Source: Bacillota bacterium (GTDB lineage: Bacteria > Bacillota_A > Clostridia > DSM-8532). Taken from it: a stretch of DNA of 19,013 bases. Numbering within the stretch: the stretch's first letter is position 1; the number at the start of each line of letters is the position of its first letter. Under the pieces are notes generated by a model. The model was given only the letters and a program-made list of their open reading frames with translations. It ran no database searches and was not told the origin of the DNA. The stretch lies in NCBI GenBank assembly GCA_023424865.1, contig JAFADM010000081.1:1-19013 (forward strand), written 5' to 3'. Made by a program: the position numbers and the translations under genes. Shown here in pieces: positions 1-6,686 of the stretch.

Positions 1-196
1 CCACATCCTTATTCTGGGCATTTACAGAGCCGGTTATTAAAAGAATATCCGCATGCTTGGGATTGCCTGTATTAATGACGCCAAAGCGCTCCACATCATA
101 GAGCGGGGTCAGGCAGGCCAGCACCTCTATATCGCAGCCATTGCAGCTGGTACCGTCGTAATGAAGTATCCAGGGTGATTTATTCATAAATGCCAT
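1..196 (-). CDS. echC: Ech-type hydrogenase small subunit, N-terminal part (cut by window edge)
   Basis: Only the first 65 codons are in the window. The protein starts MAFMNKSPWILHYDGTS and then has a C-x2-C pair (C18, C21, in CNGCDIE), the N-terminal cluster-binding motif of the NuoB/20-kDa family, which includes group 4 [NiFe]-hydrogenase small subunits. The family member carries the proximal [4Fe-4S] cluster that passes electrons from ferredoxin to the Ni-Fe site. The start at 196 is chosen because AGGGGG (210-205) lies 8 nt upstream; it overlaps the TAG stop of the preceding gene, so the two are translationally close. An ATG at 187 is an alternative. The order NuoL-like, NuoH-like, NuoB-like matches echA-echB-echC, so echD, echE and echF are expected beyond the left edge. 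A Mbh/Hyc-type group 4 complex cannot be fully excluded without the large subunit. Confidence 0.85.
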   Translation of the reverse strand, partial: MAFMNKSPWILHYDGTSCNGCDIEVLACLTPLYDVERFGVINTGNPKHADILLITGSVNAQNKDV

Positions 197-208
197 GTGA
201 CGTACCCC

Positions 209-1075
209 CTATTTTATGATATACAGAACTAGCAGGTTGACAAAGCCCAGCACCGCCGCAATGAGCCAGGAGGCCTTAAGCATCAACTGCCATTTGGCTC
301 TTGCAAAGGCGTTGTCAATAAGTATTTCAAAAAAGTAGAGAATGATGCAGGCGACCAGGGCCAGCACCTTGCTCCCGGGCCAGCTCCAGGAGAAAAACAG
401 GTAAACAAAGCCCATCAGAAACACATTCTCATACCAGTGGGACACTTCTATAAGTGCCAGCATTCCGCCGGAGAACTCTGTTGTCAGCCCCTTGACGATT
501 TCCTGATGCCCGTGGTGGGACATACTGAGATCAAAGGGTGACTTGCGCAGCTTTATGGTCAGGATATAGGTAAAGCCCAGAAATATACCCGGAAGATAAA
601 GAAGCACGGGCTGGGGTGAATTCAGGATATCCTTTACCATAAAGCTTCCGGTTACCTTGTAAAGGCCTACTGCATAGAGAAGAACCATAGGCTCATAGGC
701 CATCATCTGAACCAGCTCACGCATGGCGCCAATGCTGCTGTAGGGCGAATTGGCCGCAAAGGCTCCCAGCACCAGAAAAATGGACGCAAGTGTCAGTGCG
801 AAAATAACCAACAGGATATCACCGCCGGAGAAGAACAGGCTTCCCGTAAAAACAATAAGAAGAAAGTAAACAACGATGAAAAAGTCCTGTGCATAGTTAA
901 CTGCTGTTATTTCCTTCGAAAAGAGTTTAAGTACGTCGTAAAAGGGCTGAAGCAACGGGGGGCCCTGCCTGCCCTGCATCCTGGCGGTCACCTTTCTGTC
1001 AAAGCCCGCCAGCAGCCCTCCCACAAGAGGTCCTATAAAGATATACATCAGAATGCCCAAAACACTGCCGCTCAT
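209..1075 (-). CDS. echB: Ech-type hydrogenase membrane subunit (NuoH/HycD family)
   Basis: A protein of 288 aa, the usual size for EchB, very hydrophobic with about eight membrane segments. It has the family's cytoplasmic loop ARMQGRQGPPLLQPFYDVLKL near the N-terminus and a second polar loop (SPFDLSMSHHGHQE...TTEFSGG) rich in conserved charged residues, which in NuoH/EchB relatives contacts the hydrophilic arm and forms part of the ion path. The subunit anchors the hydrogenase module to the membrane. An in-frame ATG exists at 1099, but the start at 1075 is preferred: GGAGGGG lies 9 nt upstream and the start falls one base after the echA stop, while the longer form would overlap echA and adds residues not typical of the family. 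It is co-transcribed with echA and echC. Confidence 0.88.
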   Translation of the reverse strand: MSGSVLGILMYIFIGPLVGGLLAGFDRKVTARMQGRQGPPLLQPFYDVLKLFSKEITAVNYAQDFFIVVYFLLIVFTGSLFFSGGDILLVIFALTLASIFLVLGAFAANSPYSSIGAMRELVQMMAYEPMVLLYAVGLYKVTGSFMVKDILNSPQPVLLYLPGIFLGFTYILTIKLRKSPFDLSMSHHGHQEIVKGLTTEFSGGMLALIEVSHWYENVFLMGFVYLFFSWSWPGSKVLALVACIILYFFEILIDNAFARAKWQLMLKASWLIAAVLGFVNLLVLYIIK

Positions 1076-1076
1076 C

Positions 1077-3002
1077 TTATAACACCCCTCCCAGAACAAG
1101 TATAAACATCAGCGCCATAGTTGCACCGGACACAATACCTGCGCTCATTGTTATTTTCTTTTCACTAAACAGGCTTTCCATATACCAGTTAGCAAGATAG
1201 GCCTGTTTTGCACTGCCGAAGGAATCTACAAAATGGCGGTTGTCACCGGTATTGATTCCCGACATATAGGAGCTGACAATTTTCTCACCCTTTCGGTGAA
1301 CAAAGAAGTACAGCCCCACAGGCACGAGTACCACAAGTCCCATCATAAGGAGTATAATCTTTACGTCCCCCGGACCGATAATGGTAAGATTCTGAAGGCC
1401 AAACAGGCCTTCAAGATAGGGCTCAACAAGGCTTGTGGTAATGAGGGGGAACATAAAGCACAGCAATACGGTCAGAACGGAATGGGATCCAAGAGAGATC
1501 CATTCATCCTTCGTAAGTCCGCTGGAGACCTTTTCACCCTTGTTCAATACGGCAACAATTTTGCCCATCCACTTGGTCCAGTAAAAAAGTGTCGCCGCAC
1601 TGCCGAAAACAAGAAGCAAAACAATAAGAAGATTATCCGAATCGATAAAGGACTTAAGAGCCGCCCATTTGGATACAAGAACACCAAAGGGAGCCAGAAA
1701 CATACCCGCAATTCCCACGGTCATCATTAGCGCAACCTCGGGAAGCTTGATGATAAGGCCATGCATATCCTCTATATCCCGGCTGCCCAGCTTATGCTCC
1801 ACCGTACCCACGGAAAGAAAGAGAAGGGATTTGGATACGGCATGGAAGATAACCAGAAGGATTCCCGCCCACATGGACTCATAGGTTCCAATACCCCCGC
1901 AGGCCACAATGAGCCCCAGATTGGCAATGGTGGAATAGGCCAGCACCTTTTTGCCGTCGGAAGGCGTGATGGCCATAAGGGAGGCTGCCAGAAAGGTAAT
2001 TCCCCCTACCAGCGACACCATAACACCCGTAGGATTTCCGTGGAGAAGGGGGGATAATCTTAAAATGAGAAAGACACCGGCTTTAACCATGGTGGAGGAA
2101 TGAAGAAGCGCCGAAGAAGGGGTAGGGGCTACCATGGCGCCCAGAAGCCAGCCGGAGAAGGGCATTTGTGCAGACTTTGTCAGGCCCGCCAGGGAAAGCA
2201 GCAGAACAGGTAATAAAATAGAAGCCGAAGTCCCTCCCATTTTCAGAAAAGAGCTGAACTCCAGAGTATTTAATTTAAAGCCAATATACAAAATAGCATA
2301 AGCAAAGCCGGCACCTCCCACCAGATTCAGAAGGAGGGCTTTAAAGGCATTATTTAGAGCGGTTTTTGATCCCGTATAGCCAATAAGTAAAAAGGAACAT
2401 ACGGTAGTCATCTCCCAGAAGAAATACAGCCAAAGGAGATTGTTGGACATAAGAAGCCCGAACATGGCGGAAAGAAATATAAAAAGAAGCGCTATAAACC
2501 GTGCGGATTTGTCCTTGAGCTCCTTGTGGTGATGGTGGTATTCCTTCATATAGCTTGCGGCATAGACACAAATAAGACTCCCCACAATACCTGTTATAAG
2601 AATCATAACAAGGGCAAGCCTGTCAATAACGACAGAAGCCTCAACATGAACTGCGTGGGCCTGGGTCAGTTCATACCAGCAAAGAACCGGTACCTGAATA
2701 ACTTCCAGCAGGATGACACCGTATTTTTTTGTTTTATAGGCCCATACTGCCAGTATAAGGCTTATAACAATCTCTACGGCAAGCATCCCTTGATTGATGA
2801 GGGGGGATTCCATATTCAGAACAAGACCATTTTTAAAGTAACGAATTGCGGTATAAATAGATACGGTTGTAATTAAAGCCGCCGAAATTCTAATGAGGGC
2901 ACCCCTCAGTGCCCACTCCTTGGTCAGGAGAATCAGAATCCCAGCCACTAATGGAACGGTTACAAGCAGCAATACCTCTTCCAAGCCGGTCACCTCTGTC
3001 AT
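1077..3002 (-). CDS. echA: Ech-type hydrogenase ion-pumping membrane subunit (NuoL/antiporter family)
   Basis: A protein of 641 aa with many membrane segments, the length expected for EchA. It contains the proton-antiporter core: FFWEMTT (E197), K221 in NNAFKALLLN, and the region LTKSAQMPFSGWLLGAMVAP (K276) followed by ALLHSSTMVKAG (H301, K307). These are the buried Glu/Lys/His residues of NuoL/MrpA-like ion channels. It is expected to translocate H+ or Na+ while the peripheral subunits move electrons from reduced ferredoxin to protons. It is first in the ech operon. The ATG at 3002 has no visible Shine-Dalgarno sequence. A TTG at 2984 (codon 7) has AGAGGTGA 5 nt upstream and may be the true start, which would give 635 aa. 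A tetra-histidine (156-159) lies in a cytoplasm- or exterior-facing loop. Confidence 0.87.
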   Translation of the reverse strand: MTEVTGLEEVLLLVTVPLVAGILILLTKEWALRGALIRISAALITTVSIYTAIRYFKNGLVLNMESPLINQGMLAVEIVISLILAVWAYKTKKYGVILLEVIQVPVLCWYELTQAHAVHVEASVVIDRLALVMILITGIVGSLICVYAASYMKEYHHHHKELKDKSARFIALLFIFLSAMFGLLMSNNLLWLYFFWEMTTVCSFLLIGYTGSKTALNNAFKALLLNLVGGAGFAYAILYIGFKLNTLEFSSFLKMGGTSASILLPVLLLSLAGLTKSAQMPFSGWLLGAMVAPTPSSALLHSSTMVKAGVFLILRLSPLLHGNPTGVMVSLVGGITFLAASLMAITPSDGKKVLAYSTIANLGLIVACGGIGTYESMWAGILLVIFHAVSKSLLFLSVGTVEHKLGSRDIEDMHGLIIKLPEVALMMTVGIAGMFLAPFGVLVSKWAALKSFIDSDNLLIVLLLVFGSAATLFYWTKWMGKIVAVLNKGEKVSSGLTKDEWISLGSHSVLTVLLCFMFPLITTSLVEPYLEGLFGLQNLTIIGPGDVKIILLMMGLVVLVPVGLYFFVHRKGEKIVSSYMSGINTGDNRHFVDSFGSAKQAYLANWYMESLFSEKKITMSAGIVSGATMALMFILVLGGVL

Positions 3003-3006
3003 TTAT

Positions 3007-3021
3007 TGTATACACTATACA
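3007..3021. promoter_or_regulatory. 15-bp palindrome in the ech leader (candidate operator)
   Basis: TGTATACACTATACA is a perfect inverted repeat with 6-bp arms around CAC. It lies between the predicted transcription start and the first ATG of echA, where a bound repressor would block the operon. A shorter GGGT/ACCC dyad (3031-3042) sits just upstream around the predicted start site. No regulator can be assigned from the sequence. Confidence 0.35.
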
Positions 3022-3045
3022 TTACACATTGGGTCGATACCCGTT

Positions 3046-3074
3046 ATTATAGTCCTCTCCCACCTAATATTCAA
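3046..3074 (-). promoter_or_regulatory. Sigma-A-like promoter of the ech operon
   Basis: On the minus strand a TTGAAT box (3074-3069) is followed after exactly 17 bp by a perfect TATAAT (3051-3046). Transcription should start near 3039, giving a leader of about 37 nt to the ATG at 3002 or 55 nt to the TTG at 2984. It is the best promoter match upstream of echA. The rest of the gap (about 3075-3304) is AT-rich, holds no gene that I can support, and shows no clear intrinsic terminator for the response regulator gene upstream. Confidence 0.65.
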
Positions 3075-3304
3075 GCAACTTTTTTAGTTAAAATGACGGA
3101 GTTTTTTCCTTATGTTAATGAGGTATAAAGCATATTGACTTGAGCATAAAGATAGCATAAATCAATACGCTCTATGCGTTAAGAATGTGTTAATATTCAT
3201 TTATTATTCCGGCTTCCAAATTTATTCTTTCCTTAAACAAAGGTGCGGATATAAACAGGAGATACTATAGACGACTTGGATTTTTTCTGGCTAAGGCCTG
3301 ATTT

Positions 3305-4894
3305 TTAAGGTATTGAATTGCCTACCACAATATTGCGGTAGTCCTGGGGAGAAATACCCACGGCCTTTTTGAACACCTTGGCAAAGTAGTTGGGATTATT
3401 GTAGCCCGTATTTTTAGCTATTTCATAAATTTTCAGAGAGTCGTCCCCAAGCTGCTTTTTGGCCGCCTCCATTTTGACGCGGGTAATATAGAGGGAAAGC
3501 TGCTCACCTGTTGCCTGATGAAAAATTCGGGACAGATAAGAGGAATTAATATGGAACATGACGGACAGGGAATAGAGGGAAACGTCCTTGTCCAGATTAT
3601 TCTGGATATAGGTTTTAATACGGTTGACCATTTCCGTTGACACGAAGGCGGTGGCATTCCCCAGCTTTCCGAACAGAATACGAAAGGTCTGAAGCAAGAA
3701 GGCCTTCATTTCACGGCTGCTGCTGAAGGTATAAAGATTGGTCAGCTTTTCAATATAGAGAGCATCCAGTATTTCACCAATATTATATTCCATGGCCATG
3801 TTAATGGCATGGCGGGACAATTCGATATAAAGCCCGGCAAGCCTGGTTTTATCGTCAAGTGCATCGGTTTCAAGAAGCATATCCAGATGCTTTTCCAAGG
3901 CCTTCAGGTCTCTCTTTTTTATGCTCAGCCGGATGTCATTAAGGGTTTCAATCTCCAATTTACCTTTTAAAAGGGCCGGATCGTATTCGTTGGTAATAAG
4001 CGTACCGTTTTTTAAGCTCTGGCGCAGAGCCGCCGACAAATAGCGGTAGCTTTCATGGAGAAGGGGCCAGTTCGCCTCCTCCCCCACGGCAAAGGAAAGG
4101 AGTATTTCGAAGAGGTTGTAGAAGATATCCTGAACCTCCTCGGCAATTTTCTTGATATAAACCCATCGGTCGGCCTGAATCAGCCCTGTCATGTACCCTG
4201 CCGAATCGGCGATCATCTGAAGGTACACTCCCTCACCCAGCTTTTCCTGGAGGATGTTTTGTACCATGAAACGGATGAGTTCCGTGTCGCCCTGGTTAAA
4301 ATCCTTGCCATACCTGTCGATGCGCGCCAGGATAAGGCTTACCCCCCTATCCGGCGTAAAGGGCAGATTTAAAGAGGAGAAACGTTGGGTCAGCCTCTCC
4401 CGGTCCTCCGGAGTGTTTTCAAGAAGGCTCTTCAGATATTGTCCCTGTATATGGGCAAGGGAATCCTTCATTTGGGCTTTCAAACGGTTTATCTCAAGCA
4501 TGCTTTTGGTTTCTTCCTCAATGGCGGTCATGGTTTTTCTGACACTGGCAATAACCGCCTCATCCTCAACAGGTTTAAGAAGATAGTCCGCCGCATTGTA
4601 TCTTAAAGCCTGGCGCGCATATTCAAAATCCTTGTAGCCTGTGAGAAGGATGACCCGGGTACTGCGTGAAATGTCGCCTATACGCTTTAAAAATTCCGTT
4701 CCGTCCATTTCAGGCATCTTGATGTCGGTAATAATGATGTCAAAGGGCATCTCCTTGTATATTTCAAGTGCCTCCAGAGCACTGTAGGCCATACGGATAT
4801 TTTTTATGGGAAGCCCCGAGTCAGACAGCATCTCTGCAAGACCTTCCACAATAATGGGTTCATCATCCACAACCAAAAGACTATACAGCCACAT
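3305..4894 (-). CDS. AraC-type response regulator (YesN family)
   Basis: A protein of 529 aa with an N-terminal receiver domain (about 4-120) and a C-terminal AraC-type double helix-turn-helix (about 421-520). The receiver has the acidic pair D10/D11 (VVDDEP), the phospho-acceptor D57 (ITDIKMPEMDG), T85 and K107 (LLKPVED), so it should be phosphorylated normally. The C-terminus carries the AraC signature NNPNYFAKVFKKAVGISPQDYR (499-520). The long middle part is typical of YesN regulators. The start has GGGAG 7 nt upstream and lies 32 nt after the sensor kinase stop, so the pair is one transcript. It probably activates the sugar transport and hydrolase operon of which it is the last gene, giving positive autoregulation. 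That target is inferred from position only. Confidence 0.93.
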   Translation of the reverse strand: MWLYSLLVVDDEPIIVEGLAEMLSDSGLPIKNIRMAYSALEALEIYKEMPFDIIITDIKMPEMDGTEFLKRIGDISRSTRVILLTGYKDFEYARQALRYNAADYLLKPVEDEAVIASVRKTMTAIEEETKSMLEINRLKAQMKDSLAHIQGQYLKSLLENTPEDRERLTQRFSSLNLPFTPDRGVSLILARIDRYGKDFNQGDTELIRFMVQNILQEKLGEGVYLQMIADSAGYMTGLIQADRWVYIKKIAEEVQDIFYNLFEILLSFAVGEEANWPLLHESYRYLSAALRQSLKNGTLITNEYDPALLKGKLEIETLNDIRLSIKKRDLKALEKHLDMLLETDALDDKTRLAGLYIELSRHAINMAMEYNIGEILDALYIEKLTNLYTFSSSREMKAFLLQTFRILFGKLGNATAFVSTEMVNRIKTYIQNNLDKDVSLYSLSVMFHINSSYLSRIFHQATGEQLSLYITRVKMEAAKKQLGDDSLKIYEIAKNTGYNNPNYFAKVFKKAVGISPQDYRNIVVGNSIP

Positions 4895-4926
4895 AGCCGT
4901 TCTCCCTCCCCTTTCATACCTGGGTC

Positions 4927-6657
4927 TTAAGCTTCTTCCTTACAGGGAATACTGTAGGCTACCTTTAGTCCCCCGCCTTCCCTGCTTGTAATTTCAAGAC
5001 CGTTGGACGTGTCGTACAGGTAGCTTATTCTTCTTTGAATGCTCCACAGGCCATAGTGCTTTTCGCTGAAGGCCGCATCCTTTAAATTTTCACGAAGCCT
5101 TTCAATTTCCTCCCAGGTCATACCCGGCCCATTGTCCGCTACCGTTACCGAAAGCTCCGAGCCTGCCTTTCTAATGTGCACCTCCACAAATCCCGGCCGG
5201 GCCATCCTCTCCACACCGTGCTGAATGGCATTTTCCACCAGGGGCTGAAGCATGAGTCCGGGAACGATTATTTTTTCCGGATCCACCTCACAGTTAAGCG
5301 TAAAGCTCAGCCTGTCCCCGTATCTGAACTTTTGGATGTTCAAATAAGTATGGGTGTAATGAAGCTCGTCCTTAAGGCTTACCTCACCACAGGAAAAATA
5401 GGTAATAAAGCGAAAGTAATCCCCCAGGTACTTGCATAAAAGAGCCACATTCTCATGATCCCCCGCCTTTGCCATTCTGTAGCCGATATAAAGGCAATTA
5501 AACAAAAAATGAGGATTGATATGGGATTGGAGCTGCTTAAGCTCACTTTGCTGGAGCTGAATCTTTTTCTCAAGCACCTCAGAAATTAAGGTTTTTAGCT
5601 TGCCGGACATATTGTTGAACTGCTGGTATACAAAGCCGAACTCATCATCCTTTTTATAGCTTAAGCTGACGTCATAATTTCCCAGCTCCACCTCCCGCAT
5701 ATGCCTTACCAGCACGTTCAAGGGCTTTTTTACCTGCTTGTCAATGAGAAAGGAAATGAAGGCCAGAATGGAGAGGGAAAGAATGAAAAACAACAGCGCC
5801 ATGTTTAAAAGCGTATAGTAATTGGAAAGAAGCTCCCGCTCAAGGGTATAGGTAATAATCTCAAAATTCTTATCCTTTGAAACAAGGCTCTGAACAATGT
5901 ACTTGTCCTTTCCGATGACAAGGCTGCCGTCGGTTGTAAGACCTTCCTCCCGCACCTTTTGAAATACGGCCTTGTCAAGCTCTGTGAGTGCGTCTCCTCC
6001 GATAAGCCGTCCGGTTCTGGCGTCGGTAAGAAAGGCTTGAAAATTATAATTGAGCTGGTATTTTTTTACCGATTCAATGATTTTACGCTGAAAAATCTCC
6101 ACACCCAGAATGTACTCGCTGTTGTTTCTTATAAAATAAACAATATAATCCCCGTCAATATAGGAGTTTAAGCGTACAATAGCCTCTTCTCCCGAATAAA
6201 AGTCCAGAATGGCGCTTCGGTTATCCGTAACCCCTCTGTACCCCCAATTAACAGAAATCTCCTCCCTTGTTTGGGTTGAAAGCAAAAAGACATCACTTAT
6301 GTAATCACTGGACAGGTGAATGCTTTTAAGCCGCTTCATAAGGGCATTGAAGGTTTTGAAGCTGTCAAAATACGAGCGCTCCTCCTTTAAGCTGTAGAAG
6401 GTGTCGAGCTCCTCGTTCAAATTGAGCGCCACCAGCATTTGATTGATATTGGAAAGCTCGTCCTCAATATAGCCCGTAAAAAACAGGAGCTTGTCCTCCA
6501 TGGACTTGCGGGCTTCCTCCAGAATGCTTCCGCTTACATTCCATATAATCAATATACCGATGACATAAAGAGGGAGGGCTACGGATAAAAAACCGAAAAT
6601 GATTTTGTTGTAAACGCTTTTTACAGAAAACATTCTTTTGAGCTTTTGACCTGCCAT
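4927..6657 (-). CDS. Membrane sensor histidine kinase (YesM family, His_kinase type)
   Basis: A protein of 576 aa. It has a membrane segment near residues 18-40, an extracytoplasmic sensing region to about 280 (Cache-like by position and length), a second membrane segment near 282-304, a HAMP-like linker, then the short YesM-type kinase core. The phospho-accepting His is in SHINPHFLFN (H379), the N box is PLVENAIQHG (about 472-481) and the G box DNGPGM (about 508-513). Family members sense extracellular sugars or their binding proteins and phosphorylate a YesN-type regulator, here encoded just downstream. A GTG at 6666 is in frame, but AGGGG sits 8 nt before the ATG at 6657, so the latter is chosen. 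The gap to the hydrolase stop is 29 nt. Confidence 0.93.
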   Translation of the reverse strand: MAGQKLKRMFSVKSVYNKIIFGFLSVALPLYVIGILIIWNVSGSILEEARKSMEDKLLFFTGYIEDELSNINQMLVALNLNEELDTFYSLKEERSYFDSFKTFNALMKRLKSIHLSSDYISDVFLLSTQTREEISVNWGYRGVTDNRSAILDFYSGEEAIVRLNSYIDGDYIVYFIRNNSEYILGVEIFQRKIIESVKKYQLNYNFQAFLTDARTGRLIGGDALTELDKAVFQKVREEGLTTDGSLVIGKDKYIVQSLVSKDKNFEIITYTLERELLSNYYTLLNMALLFFILSLSILAFISFLIDKQVKKPLNVLVRHMREVELGNYDVSLSYKKDDEFGFVYQQFNNMSGKLKTLISEVLEKKIQLQQSELKQLQSHINPHFLFNCLYIGYRMAKAGDHENVALLCKYLGDYFRFITYFSCGEVSLKDELHYTHTYLNIQKFRYGDRLSFTLNCEVDPEKIIVPGLMLQPLVENAIQHGVERMARPGFVEVHIRKAGSELSVTVADNGPGMTWEEIERLRENLKDAAFSEKHYGLWSIQRRISYLYDTSNGLEITSREGGGLKVAYSIPCKEEA

Positions 6658-6686
6658 AAGTCCCACCCCTGCTGTCTATTATCTGT

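Noticed and set aside
465..476. Possible use of echABC as Nuo complex I genes
   Set aside because: The order NuoL-like, NuoH-like, NuoB-like and the CNGCDIE small-subunit motif fit Ech-type hydrogenase; no NuoE/F/G, A, J, K, M or N homologues are present.
1233..1730. Plus-strand open frame of 165 codons opposite echA
   Set aside because: Antisense to a conserved membrane protein gene; the translation is low-complexity, Lys/Asn/His-rich and family-less.
3131..3163. Plus-strand TTGACT with a CATAAA-like -10
   Set aside because: Poor -10 match and no plus-strand gene downstream.
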